64,000 nt of DNA from positions 213,288 to 277,287 of the forward strand of contig JAEUUA010000002.1 of assembly GCA_016787755.1 (NCBI GenBank). The letters are read 5' to 3'. The notes beneath the pieces are model-generated. The model was not told where the DNA came from, did not search any database, and saw nothing but the letters and a program-made list of their open reading frames with translations. Below are positions 16,094-24,745 of the stretch, in pieces; positions within the stretch are counted from its first letter, which is position 1; the number at the start of each line of letters is the position of its first letter. The position numbers and the translations under genes are program-made. This DNA is from Cyclobacteriaceae bacterium. Lineage in GTDB: Bacteria > Bacteroidota > Bacteroidia > Cytophagales > Cyclobacteriaceae.

Positions 16094-17151
16094 AAAAAAT
16101 ATTACTAATCGAAGATAATCCAGAGGTAAGGGAGAATACCGAGGAAATTCTTAGCCTTGCAGGCTATGAGGTGGTAACAGCTGAAAATGGGAAGACTGGT
16201 GTGGAGCAAGCTCAGAACCTGCTTCCCGATTTAATAATCTGTGATATCATGATGCCTGAGCTGGACGGATATGGAGTGCTTCATATTCTAAGTAAAAAGA
16301 CTGAAACTGCGGGGATCCCTTTTATTTTTCTGACTGCAAAAACTGAAAGTAGTGATATTAGAAAAGGTATGAATTTAGGAGCGGATGATTACCTTACGAA
16401 GCCATTTGATGATACCGATTTACTCAACGCGATTGAAGCGCGATTGCGAAAAAGCAGTTTACAACAAAAACGGTATGAATCAACAGCCGAAGGATTTGAG
16501 AGCTTCATCAACGATGCCCGACAAATCTTAAATCTTAATGACTTAGGCAAAGGAAAACGAACAAAGACGTTTAAAAAGAAAAATGAAGTATTTAGTGAAG
16601 GAGATACACCTCAATTTGTGTATCTGGTAAAATCCGGTACGGTCAAAATTTTTAAAGCACATCCGGATGGCAAAGAACTTATTACAAGTATTTATCATGC
16701 GAATGATTTTTTTGGTTTTGAATCAATCCTTGAAGGTGGACATTATCAGGAAGCATGTGTAGCGATGGTTGATGCCGAACTGATTCTGATTCCACGGAAT
16801 GATTTTCTCACCTTATTGCAATCTCATCCAGATGTATCGGGAGGTTTTATTTCACTTCTTTGTAAAAAAGTAGTTGAAAAAGAAAAGCAACTTTTGCATT
16901 TAGCGTATAATTCGGTTCGACAGCGGACAGCCGAGGCACTCCTCAAAGTATCAGAGCTAAAAGATAATAAGGACAGCATTCAAATCTCACGTGATGATTT
17001 GGCAAAAATGGTAGGTACAGCTTCGGAGTCTGTAATTCGGGTTTTATCAGATTTTAAAGACGAAGCACTGATTGATATTGTGGGAGGCAAAATAAAAATT
17101 AAAGAACCAGCCAAGCTTGAAAAAGTGGTTCGATGGAACGTAGCACGCTAG
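16090..17151 (+). CDS. Response regulator fused to CRP/FNR-type transcription factor
   Basis: The 353-residue protein joins a receiver (1-125; E8-D9, phospho-acceptor D52 in LIICDIMMPELDG, Lys in LTKPF) to a CRP/FNR module: cNMP-like beta-barrel (about 160-270, VFSEGDTPQFVYLVKSGTVK) and C-terminal winged helix-turn-helix (about 295-350, ISRDDLAKMVGTASESVIRV). The recognition helix keeps the Glu and Arg that contact the TGA core in FNR and CRP. No FNR-type cysteine cluster exists, so control is probably by phosphorylation. It overlaps the PAS kinase gene by four bases and converges on the cbb3 operon, making that operon its likely target. Confidence 0.92.
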   Translation: MKKILLIEDNPEVRENTEEILSLAGYEVVTAENGKTGVEQAQNLLPDLIICDIMMPELDGYGVLHILSKKTETAGIPFIFLTAKTESSDIRKGMNLGADDYLTKPFDDTDLLNAIEARLRKSSLQQKRYESTAEGFESFINDARQILNLNDLGKGKRTKTFKKKNEVFSEGDTPQFVYLVKSGTVKIFKAHPDGKELITSIYHANDFFGFESILEGGHYQEACVAMVDAELILIPRNDFLTLLQSHPDVSGGFISLLCKKVVEKEKQLLHLAYNSVRQRTAEALLKVSELKDNKDSIQISRDDLAKMVGTASESVIRVLSDFKDEALIDIVGGKIKIKEPAKLEKVVRWNVAR

Positions 17152-17185
17152 CTACTCACGCGATAAACACAAAGATTACAGTCAA

Positions 17186-17869
17186 TTATTCACAAAGCGT
17201 GACGCCTGCATTTGCAACATTCTTATCCTGTGAATGCACATGATCAAATAAGGTCCGTGAAATTAATAACGCTCCCAGGGTGATTAGGGTGATGGTAGTA
17301 ATCTTTTGATACGTGAGATGAAACTTGGCGAAGAGATATTGGATAACTGAAGTAAGGCCAAGCATGACTGGGAAGGTGCCCAGACCAAAAAGTAGCATAA
17401 AGACAAAACCATCTGATGTTGAGGGTAGAAGAATGCAATAGGATAGAGCCAGATAAGTTAGGCCACAAGGTAGCAACCCGTTAATCATTCCCATTCCAAA
17501 AAGAGCAGAACGTGTTTTCTTAATAATAAATTTCTTGAAAATAGTTTTGATCAGAGTAGAAATCTGTTGTAACGATTTTGTAATAAAAGGGATCTTGAAA
17601 TGAGTAATTCCGATTACACCGAAAATAATTAATGCACATCCGAGCACAAAGCTGAAAATGTTTTGGAGAACCGGAAAATTGAAGAGTGATCCAAAACTGC
17701 TAATAATAGCACCCAGTATGCCATAGCTTAATATCCGACCCATATTATAAATAAGTCGATTCCAGAAAGAAGGATTGCGATAGCTGGTAACGGCCACAGC
17801 CAGTGGACTACACATTGTTGCGCAGTGCATACTTCCTACTAAGCCCATTAAAAGTGCAGTAAGTATCAT
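17186..17869 (-). CDS. TauE/SafE-like membrane protein, last gene of cbb3 run
   Basis: The 227-residue protein has about six membrane helices. It begins with the motif GSMHCATMCSPLAVAV (GxxHCxxMCxP) and has a second motif NGLLPCGLTYLALSY. These define the 'sulfite exporter TauE/SafE'/DsbD-like family that commonly ends cbb3 oxidase clusters. The paired cysteines suggest a role in copper delivery or thiol transfer during oxidase maturation, but the substrate is unproven. Its ATG touches the ccoH stop with no gap, so translation is coupled. Confidence 0.85.
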   Translation of the reverse strand: MILTALLMGLVGSMHCATMCSPLAVAVTSYRNPSFWNRLIYNMGRILSYGILGAIISSFGSLFNFPVLQNIFSFVLGCALIIFGVIGITHFKIPFITKSLQQISTLIKTIFKKFIIKKTRSALFGMGMINGLLPCGLTYLALSYCILLPSTSDGFVFMLLFGLGTFPVMLGLTSVIQYLFAKFHLTYQKITTITLITLGALLISRTLFDHVHSQDKNVANAGVTLCE

Positions 17870-18298
17870 TTAGAGGGTGATGATTTCTTCCAAAAAGAAT
17901 TCTTTTTCTCCTATTGACCAAAAAAACCGGGCCTTATACATCCCGCGAGGCAATGTATTAAGTGGAAAAATTTGCTCAATGGCTTCGGATGCATGTACTG
18001 AAAATGACTTATCGTTTCGCTCATTGGATGGACAGAATAGTTTAATTTCTCCCTTTTTTATTTCTTGAAACTGATCAAAATGAATCTTAAGGGTGTCAGG
18101 CGTTGCAGTGATAATGGGTCTTTCCGATAGCGCATTTGTGTTTTGAATTCGATCGATTTGATCTTGATAGATCAACTCCTCCTTATAATAGTTCTGACTA
18201 ACTAAACTAATATCTTGGTTCATGCACACAGTGACCAAGGTTCCAATAAATAGAGCGAACATCACAAATGCAAAAACTATCCACTTTCCAATATTCAT
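17870..18298 (-). CDS. ccoH: FixH/CcoH family cbb3 assembly protein
   Basis: The 142-residue protein has one N-terminal membrane helix (about 5-25, WIVFAFVMFALFIGTLVTV). A periplasmic beta-rich domain with the motif NQDISLVSQNYYKEELIYQ follows, the signature of FixH. FixH/CcoH interacts with the CcoI copper ATPase and stabilises the oxidase subunits. The gene lies 18 bases after ccoG and directly abuts the TauE/SafE-like gene. Confidence 0.88.
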   Translation of the reverse strand: MNIGKWIVFAFVMFALFIGTLVTVCMNQDISLVSQNYYKEELIYQDQIDRIQNTNALSERPIITATPDTLKIHFDQFQEIKKGEIKLFCPSNERNDKSFSVHASEAIEQIFPLNTLPRGMYKARFFWSIGEKEFFLEEIITL

Positions 18299-18316
18299 AA
18301 GATTAGATTTATTAGT

Positions 18317-19750
18317 TTATCTTTTTAGGTCTGTTGATCTACTTACAGGACCAATAAATTTTACGTTCAACGTTTCAACGCGTCTGCCTTCCTGGTAAAT
18401 TCCAATTTTTACAACCGTTCGCGCATTGGTCACATCGGCTTCAGGAATTCGAATAAAAAAAATTCCTCGCGCCATTCCCTCCCCCGGAATGATAACACCT
18501 TTTCCGTCCACTCTATCCAACATGGCGGTGGCCGGAGATTCGATTTTTGCTTCCAGAGAAATTGTCTCAAATGTCTTGTTGATGAATTCAACATTGTAAA
18601 GATTGGTGATATATCCATCTGTAGTTCTTTGATAAAGTGTGCCCGGAACTTTAAACATGGTTGTTTCAACATCGGAACGAGTTGCAAGGGTAAAAGACAA
18701 AACAGCGAGCAGGAGAACCAGAACCACTGAGTAACCGATAACTCTTGGAGTTATTATTTTCTGTATTCCATCTTTGATCGAGTTGTAGGAAGCAAATCGG
18801 ATAAGTCCCTTTGGTTTGCCAATCTTCAGCATCACTTCATCGCAGGCATCAATACACGCTGTGCAGTTAACACATTCCAATTGAGTTCCTTGCCTAATAT
18901 CAATGCCAGTAGGGCAAACATGAACGCATAATTTGCAATCAATACAGTCTCCCGATTTTACGTCAGACTTTTTTTTCTTCAAATGACTTCTAGGTTCGCC
19001 CCTTAACCAATCATAGGCAACAACGATCGAATCTTTAATGAGAAGAACGCCCTGTAATCTTCCATATGGGCAAACAGCAATACAGGCTTGTTCGCGAAAA
19101 CGTGCATAAACTCCATAAAAAATACCAGTGAAGGCAATTAATCCAAGAAAGCCAGCCAGGTTTTCCTTGGGTGAATGCTGTATGATGCTCCATGTTTTTT
19201 CGATACCGATCATGTATGCCATAACGGTATGCGCTATCAGAATGGAGATTGCAAGGAAGATAAGATGCTTACTTAATTTTTTTGCTATTTTTCCGCTATT
19301 CCATGCCGCTTTGTCTAATCTGCGTTGAGCCGCAGCGTCACCTTCAATGGCATATTCTATTTTTCTGAAAACCATTTCCATAAATAATGTTTGGGGGCAC
19401 ATCCAGCCGCACCACACCCTGCCAAAGACTACCGTAAAAAGGATGATGAAAACAAAGAACGTTATAAGTGTAATGGCTAGTAAAATAAAATCCTGCGGCC
19501 AAAACGCCTGTCCAAGAATAATAAACTTGCGTTCAAAAATATTTAGCAATAGAAAAGGTTGACCATTAATTCTTAAGAACGGTCCCGCAAAGAGAACGCC
19601 TAATAAAAATGTTGTTACTGCTATTCGCCAACCATGATAATTTCCTTTCAGTTTTTTCGGATAGATCCAAATTCGTTTACCCTTCTGATCAACGGTAGCA
19701 ATGCTGTTTCTATATTCTTCATCTACTTGATAGAGATCTTCTGCGTTCAT
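18317..19750 (-). CDS. ccoG: Cytochrome c oxidase accessory protein CcoG
   Basis: The 477-residue protein has about five membrane helices. The polyferredoxin core shows CGWMCPQTLF, CIAVCPYGRLQ and two ferredoxin CxxCxxC clusters (CIDCKLCVHVCP; CVNCTACIDAC). A C-terminal immunoglobulin-like periplasmic domain (about 375-470) completes the CcoG family layout. It is thought to reduce copper for insertion into the cbb3 active site. It overlaps ccoP by four bases (ATGA). Confidence 0.96.
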   Translation of the reverse strand: MNAEDLYQVDEEYRNSIATVDQKGKRIWIYPKKLKGNYHGWRIAVTTFLLGVLFAGPFLRINGQPFLLLNIFERKFIILGQAFWPQDFILLAITLITFFVFIILFTVVFGRVWCGWMCPQTLFMEMVFRKIEYAIEGDAAAQRRLDKAAWNSGKIAKKLSKHLIFLAISILIAHTVMAYMIGIEKTWSIIQHSPKENLAGFLGLIAFTGIFYGVYARFREQACIAVCPYGRLQGVLLIKDSIVVAYDWLRGEPRSHLKKKKSDVKSGDCIDCKLCVHVCPTGIDIRQGTQLECVNCTACIDACDEVMLKIGKPKGLIRFASYNSIKDGIQKIITPRVIGYSVVLVLLLAVLSFTLATRSDVETTMFKVPGTLYQRTTDGYITNLYNVEFINKTFETISLEAKIESPATAMLDRVDGKGVIIPGEGMARGIFFIRIPEADVTNARTVVKIGIYQEGRRVETLNVKFIGPVSRSTDLKR

Positions 19751-20823
19751 AAAACGGCTTGAGTCTTCGTTGTATCCCCTGGCAAGGGTTTTTTTGGAAC
19801 TGGTTCAAATAGCTCACCTTGGGGAGCTTTTGCATCAACAGGATTTGATCCTTTCAAGCTCATGACAAAGAAGGTTACATCTCTTACATCAATTGGACTC
19901 ATTATTTTTCCCCAATCAGGCATCCCTTTTTCAACTACGCCTGATTTTATTGTGTTGAAAATACTTTTGGCGTTTCCACCATGAATCCAATAGTTGTCGG
20001 TTAGGTTGGGGCCAATTGCATTTCCTCCACCATCATTGCGATGGCATGTGCTACAATTACTTAAATAAACTTTTTTTCCGTTTGCAATAAGCTCTGCATC
20101 ATTAGTAAATTCGATGGTATTTCCGTCAATCAGAACTTGAGGTTGGGCTGCCTTTAGTTTTTGAATGGCTATTTCGGCTGTGGCCACTTCTTGCTTATAT
20201 TCTTCATCTGAAAGAGGTAGTGTACCCATTACGTGATATACCAATAGATAGATTACACCCCATACAACCGTTCCTACGAATAGCCATTTCCACCAGGGTG
20301 GCAGGTGATTATCTAATTCACGAATTCCATCATAGTTATGACCTAGGTCAATGGATTCTTCACGCTCTACAGGAACTGAGGCATTCAGTTTTTCGGTAAG
20401 AGTATCCCACCAGGATGGTTCTTTTTTGTAGGCGATTCCAAGCTTTAAAGCTCTTTCTTTTTCTGCTTGAGCAACAAATACGTTAAGAATTTTAATAGTG
20501 TATAGGGCAGCAATCAAGACGAGTATGATTACAATTCCAATTGCAATGCTCAACAAGTAAAGTGGTAAAAGAGGATGATTGAAAGGATCATCAGAGAATG
20601 ATTTTGCAGAACCCGTGGTGTCTTGAGCAAACGATGAAACCCCAAGAAAAAGGAAAATTATCAGCGGTATTATTTTCTTTAGTAAATCTTCCTTCTGTGC
20701 TTCATGGGTCTTGTATGCATCTCGCTTTTTTTCACATGAAGTTTTAATAATGAGCGTGTTTTCCAACCTGGAATTCTGAAGCATAGTCATGCGCAAGGGT
20801 TTTTCATCGTGACAGCAATTCAT
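19747..20823 (-). CDS. ccoP: cbb3 oxidase subunit III (CcoP), mono-haem
   Basis: The protein has a signal-like helix (KIIPLIIFLFLGVSSFAQ), a membrane helix (LLPLYLLSIAIGIVIILVLI), the FixP N-terminal region with a second helix (HLPPWWKWLFVGTVVWGVIY), and one cytochrome c domain with C257-S-T-C-H261. Canonical CcoP has two CxxCH motifs; only one is present. The domain accepts electrons for the fused CcoNO. The ATG at 20823 overlaps the ccoQ stop, but it adds about 48 polar residues (MNCCHDEKPLRMTMLQNSRL...) before the signal-like helix, which is odd. No ATG lies closer to that helix. The true start is therefore uncertain. Confidence 0.9.
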   Translation of the reverse strand: MNCCHDEKPLRMTMLQNSRLENTLIIKTSCEKKRDAYKTHEAQKEDLLKKIIPLIIFLFLGVSSFAQDTTGSAKSFSDDPFNHPLLPLYLLSIAIGIVIILVLIAALYTIKILNVFVAQAEKERALKLGIAYKKEPSWWDTLTEKLNASVPVEREESIDLGHNYDGIRELDNHLPPWWKWLFVGTVVWGVIYLLVYHVMGTLPLSDEEYKQEVATAEIAIQKLKAAQPQVLIDGNTIEFTNDAELIANGKKVYLSNCSTCHRNDGGGNAIGPNLTDNYWIHGGNAKSIFNTIKSGVVEKGMPDWGKIMSPIDVRDVTFFVMSLKGSNPVDAKAPQGELFEPVPKKPLPGDTTKTQAVL

Positions 20824-21020
20824 ATAGATTTATTTTCAACGTTGTTGGAATTTGATTGAGATGTTTTGTCGAGTGGCATTTCACTCATTTTAGTAATGTA
20901 TTTTTTGTTAGCCGTAAGCACCCACCACAATAGACCTATGAAGAAGAGAAAAAAAATAACGAATGAAATTATTGGCCAGATAGCGATGTGATCAATATTT
21001 TGTAAAACGTTCTTATACAT
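20820..21020 (-). CDS. ccoQ: CcoQ-like small oxidase subunit
   Basis: The 66-residue protein has a single membrane helix (ISFVIFFLFFIGLLWWVLTA) followed by a basic then polar cytoplasmic tail, as in CcoQ/FixQ. Its position between ccoNO and ccoP is diagnostic. It probably stabilises the assembled complex. It lies 36 bases after ccoNO and overlaps ccoP by four bases. Confidence 0.85.
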   Translation of the reverse strand: MYKNVLQNIDHIAIWPIISFVIFFLFFIGLLWWVLTANKKYITKMSEMPLDKTSQSNSNNVENKSI

Positions 21021-21056
21021 TGGAATTAATTTAAGGTGTCTAAGAATACTGTTTTA

Positions 21057-23192
21057 TTACTGTGGTTTTGTAGCAGCTGTTTTTTCGCCTTTAATATCTA
21101 TGCCCAATCGCTGCATATAGGCAATCAATGCTATGATTTCAGTATCCGGCATAACTTCAATGCCATCTGCCTTTAGCGTAGCAGAAATCTTTTCTGCTTG
21201 CTTATTCAAATCACTTCCTGCTTTCTCTTCAAAACCGACTTCATAGGGAACTCCAATTTTCCGCATGGCTGAAATTTTTCCGCCTGTTTCGTTCTTATCG
21301 ATTACCTGTTCAAATAACCATGGGTATGCAGGCATGATGGAACCGCTTGAAACCGCATCAGGCGCAAGCATATGATTATAGTGCCAGGTATTGGAATATT
21401 TACTACCGATTCGATGTAAATCGGGCCCGGTGCGTTTAGATCCCCAAAGAAAGGGATGATCATAAACAAATTCACCAGCCTTGCTATACTCTCCATACCG
21501 TTCGGTTTCTGATCGGAAAGGCCGTACCATTTGGGTATGGCAGTTTACACATCCTTCACGCACATAAATGTCGCGTCCATGTAGTTCAAGAGGCGTGTAT
21601 GGTTTTACACTCGCAATGGTAGGTACATTCGATTTTATCAAAAAGGTGGGAATCATTTCAATGGCACCTCCTATGAGGATGGCAACAAGGGATAGAATTG
21701 TAAATAGGACAGGCTTATGCTCTAATAATCTATGATGCCAACCGCCACTGGTGGAAGTGTATTCCTTTAATAGAGGAGCAGCTTCAACTTCTTCATTAGC
21801 CACAAAGCTTCCAGCGTATGCAGTTTTGATAAGATTATAAGTCATTATGATGGCGCCAGTTAAGTAGAGCGTCCCACCGATTGCACGTAATCCATGAAGG
21901 GGAAGAATCTGAACGGTGGTTTCCAGGAAGTTCTTGTACACTAAAAAACCATCTGGATTAAATTCTTTCCACATCAAACTCTGCACAACCCCTGATACAT
22001 ACATTGGAAGAGCATAGAAAATGATTCCTAACGTGCCAATCCAAAAGTGAGTATTAGCAAGTTTTGAAGAGTAGAGTTTGGTATTCCACATGCGTGGCAC
22101 CATCCAATATAAAATCGCAAAAATCATAAACCCATTCCAGCCGAGTCCGCCTACGTGAACATGGGCAACAATCCAATCCGTAAAGTGCGCGATAGCATTT
22201 ACACTTTTAAGCGATAATAAAGGGCCTTCCAGAGTGGCCATCCCATAGGCTGTGATAGCAACCACCATGAATTTCAGAACTACATCTTCGCGCACCCGAT
22301 CCCATGCCCCGCGCAACGTCATCAATCCGTTCAGCATTCCACCCCACGAAGGAGCGATCAGCATTATGGAAAATACAACACCTAATGACTGTGCCCAATC
22401 AGGTAGGGAAGTGTATAATAAATGGTGAGGACCAGCCCAGATATAAATAAAGATCAACGACCAGAAGTGAATAATGGAAAGGCGATAGGAATACACCGGA
22501 CGGTTAGCTGCCTTAGGCAAATAATAATACATGATTCCCAGAAAAGGAGTGGTAAGAAAGAATGCCACGGCATTATGACCATACCACCATTGCACCAAGG
22601 CATCTTGTACACCAGCATACCACGAATAGCTTTTAAAGAGAGTTACCGGTATGGCCAATGAGTTTACTACATGGAGTACGGCTACCGTGATAAACGTGGC
22701 AATGTAAAACCAGATGGATACATACATATGCCGCTCTCTTCGCTTTATGATAGTGCCAATCATATTCCAACCAAAAACCACCCAGATAATTGTAATGGCG
22801 ATGTCGATAGGCCACTCCAATTCTGCATATTCTTTGGAGGTAGTGAGGCCTAATGGCAGCGTGATGGCAGCGGCCAGGATTATTAATTGCCAACCCCAAA
22901 AGTGAATCCAGCTAAGGGCATCACTCAGCATACGAGTTTTTAGCAAACGTTGCATCGAGTAATAGATACCAGCGAACATGGCATTGCCTACAAAGGCAAA
23001 GATGATGGCATTGGTATGCAAAGGACGAATCCTGCCAAATGAGGTGTATTGTAAATCGAAATTGAATAGGGGATATACAAGCTGAATTGCTGCGGTAAGA
23101 CCTACCAACATGCCAACTAACCCAAAGATCACTGTGGCAAGCATGAAGGCTTTTACAATCTTGTTGTCGTAGCTGAATTTTTCCAATTCCAT
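21057..23192 (-). CDS. ccoNO: Fused cbb3 oxidase subunits I and II (CcoN-CcoO)
   Basis: The 711-residue protein combines CcoN (about 1-470; 12 or more helices; haem/copper ligands in RIRPLHTNAII, WWYGHNAVAFF, AGPHHLLYTS and VAHVHVGGLGWNG) with a C-terminal membrane-anchored mono-haem cytochrome c, CcoO (about 490-711; C548-VNCH552, then MVRPFRSE and a Met-containing SGSIMPAYPW). The single-gene fusion is usual in Bacteroidota. It catalyses oxygen reduction with high affinity and pumps protons. A palindrome at the end of ccoS lies about 85 bases upstream. Confidence 0.97.
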   Translation of the reverse strand: MELEKFSYDNKIVKAFMLATVIFGLVGMLVGLTAAIQLVYPLFNFDLQYTSFGRIRPLHTNAIIFAFVGNAMFAGIYYSMQRLLKTRMLSDALSWIHFWGWQLIILAAAITLPLGLTTSKEYAELEWPIDIAITIIWVVFGWNMIGTIIKRRERHMYVSIWFYIATFITVAVLHVVNSLAIPVTLFKSYSWYAGVQDALVQWWYGHNAVAFFLTTPFLGIMYYYLPKAANRPVYSYRLSIIHFWSLIFIYIWAGPHHLLYTSLPDWAQSLGVVFSIMLIAPSWGGMLNGLMTLRGAWDRVREDVVLKFMVVAITAYGMATLEGPLLSLKSVNAIAHFTDWIVAHVHVGGLGWNGFMIFAILYWMVPRMWNTKLYSSKLANTHFWIGTLGIIFYALPMYVSGVVQSLMWKEFNPDGFLVYKNFLETTVQILPLHGLRAIGGTLYLTGAIIMTYNLIKTAYAGSFVANEEVEAAPLLKEYTSTSGGWHHRLLEHKPVLFTILSLVAILIGGAIEMIPTFLIKSNVPTIASVKPYTPLELHGRDIYVREGCVNCHTQMVRPFRSETERYGEYSKAGEFVYDHPFLWGSKRTGPDLHRIGSKYSNTWHYNHMLAPDAVSSGSIMPAYPWLFEQVIDKNETGGKISAMRKIGVPYEVGFEEKAGSDLNKQAEKISATLKADGIEVMPDTEIIALIAYMQRLGIDIKGEKTAATKPQ

Positions 23193-23264
23193 AGAAAAGA
23201 TTTTTTGAGAGGATTAATGAGCGTAAAAATAGATGGCAACCTTATGACGTATTCCTGATGGCAG

Positions 23265-23447
23265 TTAGGGAGTAACCTGATTTTTATCAGGATTTGAATC
23301 CTTCTTTTTTTTGGATTCAAATAACATTCGGATGGAGGGTGTGTACGTGTCATCGTACTGCCCACTTTTAACTGACCATAAGAATATCACTAAGAAAAGT
23401 ATCGCGATGGAAAGACTAACCACAATCAAAAGAATAATTATACCCAT
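23265..23447 (-). CDS. ccoS: cbb3 oxidase maturation protein CcoS
   Basis: The 60-residue protein has one membrane helix (IIILLIVVSLSIAILFLVIF) and the conserved CcoS motif WSVKSGQYDDTYTPSIRML after it. The C terminus is lysine-rich. CcoS is needed for cofactor insertion into the oxidase. It lies 2 bases after the acetyl-CoA hydrolase gene and 72 bases before ccoNO. Confidence 0.93.
   Translation of the reverse strand: MGIIILLIVVSLSIAILFLVIFLWSVKSGQYDDTYTPSIRMLFESKKKKDSNPDKNQVTP
23276..23291. promoter_or_regulatory. FNR-like palindrome CCTGAT-N4-ATCAGG
   Basis: A perfect dyad with the 5-4-5 geometry of FNR/CRP sites (consensus TTGAT-N4-ATCAA, here CTGAT-N4-ATCAG) lies in the last codons of ccoS, about 85 bases upstream of ccoNO. 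It may drive an internal promoter, or be a small hairpin that sets mRNA levels between ccoS and ccoNO. Confidence 0.4.
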
Positions 23448-23449
23448 GA

Positions 23450-24745
23450 CTAATAGAATGTTCGCTCAAATTCATAGCTCTTAAAGCGCTCAAACGCTGC
23501 TCGTTCTAATTCTTCACGATGATTGGGATGAGCAATTTCAATCAATGCTTTGGCGCGTTGGCGCATATTCTTGCCATACAGATACGCAATGCCATATTCG
23601 GTTACTATATAATGTGCGTGTGCTCGGGTGGTCACCACACCTGCTCCCGGCTTTAACATAGACACAATGCGGCTAATATTTTTTTTGGTTGTTGATGGGA
23701 GGGCTATTATGGGTTTACCACCTTCTGAAAGTGAGGCACCCCTTACAAAATCCAGTTGGCCACCCACACCAGAATAATGGTAGGTACCGATAGAGTCTGA
23801 ACAAACCTGCCCGGTTATATCCACTTCGATGGCGCTGTTAATGGCAGTAACTTTTGGATTGGCTCGAATGACAGCCGTATCGTTTGTATAATCGATGCCA
23901 AGCATGGCTATCGAGGGATTGTCGTCTACAAAGTCATACAACTTTCTGCTGCCTAGCATAAACGAGGAAACTGTTTTTCCCCGATGCTTGCGCTTGTGTT
24001 GATTTGTAATTATTCCTTTTTCAATTAATGGAATGATTCCATCTGAAAACATTTCTGTATGCATACCAAGTTCTTTGTGATGAATAAGGCTTGCCAGTAC
24101 TGCGTCAGGAATTGAACCAATACCAGTTTGTAGCGTAGCTCCGTCTTCAACCAGCGATGCGCAGAAATTTCCAATTCGTTTATAAATATCTGAGGTATCT
24201 TTGCTTACTATTTCGGGAAGCTCTTCTTCAAAATATACCATGGTATTAAGGTTCTTTACATGGATCATGCTATCACCATGCGTGCGTGGCATTCTTGGGT
24301 TGACCTGGGCTATAACATGTTTCGCATTTTTTACCGCTGCCACAGCGGTGTCAACCGAAACACCCAATGAACAAAAACCATGTTTGTCAGGTGGAGAAAC
24401 CTGAATCAAAGCAACATTTAAAGGAAGAATATTCTTTCTAAAAAGATTTGGAATTTCACTTAGAAATACGGGAATGTAATCTCCCCGCCCATCGTTTATT
24501 GCTTCACGAACATTGGCTGAAACAAAGAGTGAATTAAGATAAAAATTTTGTTTGTATTTAGGATTTGTAAAATAGATTTCGCCTTGTTGACTGATACTTA
24601 TTAACTCCACATCATAGAGTTCATCAGCACGTTCAACCATCTTTTGCAATAAATGATGGGGTGTGGCTGCACCTCCGTGAATAAATACCCGATCTTCTGA
24701 TTTAATAATTTTTAAGGCCTCGCTGGCCAATACATATTCTTTCAT
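23450..24745 (-). CDS. Acetyl-CoA hydrolase/transferase family protein
   Basis: The 431-residue protein has the two-domain CoA-transferase fold. The N-terminal part has LIQVSPPDKHGFCSLGVSVD, the middle GATLQTGIGSIPDAVLASLI, and the C-terminal part GVVTTRAHAHYIVTEYGIAYLYGKN with GQVCSDSIGTYHYSGVGGQLDFVRGAS spread over 280-330. The closest families are acetate/4-hydroxybutyrate CoA-transferases and acetyl-CoA hydrolases; substrates cannot be assigned. It overlaps ccoI by four bases and ends two bases before ccoS, so it is translated as part of the oxidase operon. This placement links acetate or CoA metabolism to microaerobic growth. Confidence 0.9.
   Translation of the reverse strand: MKEYVLASEALKIIKSEDRVFIHGGAATPHHLLQKMVERADELYDVELISISQQGEIYFTNPKYKQNFYLNSLFVSANVREAINDGRGDYIPVFLSEIPNLFRKNILPLNVALIQVSPPDKHGFCSLGVSVDTAVAAVKNAKHVIAQVNPRMPRTHGDSMIHVKNLNTMVYFEEELPEIVSKDTSDIYKRIGNFCASLVEDGATLQTGIGSIPDAVLASLIHHKELGMHTEMFSDGIIPLIEKGIITNQHKRKHRGKTVSSFMLGSRKLYDFVDDNPSIAMLGIDYTNDTAVIRANPKVTAINSAIEVDITGQVCSDSIGTYHYSGVGGQLDFVRGASLSEGGKPIIALPSTTKKNISRIVSMLKPGAGVVTTRAHAHYIVTEYGIAYLYGKNMRQRAKALIEIAHPNHREELERAAFERFKSYEFERTFY

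Noticed and set aside
17151..17190. Terminator between the fusion regulator and the TauE/SafE gene
   Set aside because: Only a 5-base CACGC/GCGTG pair about 40 bases apart is seen, with no T run; too weak.
22422..22905. Several overlapping frames of 60-88 codons on both strands
   Set aside because: They lie inside ccoNO in other frames and show no family resemblance.
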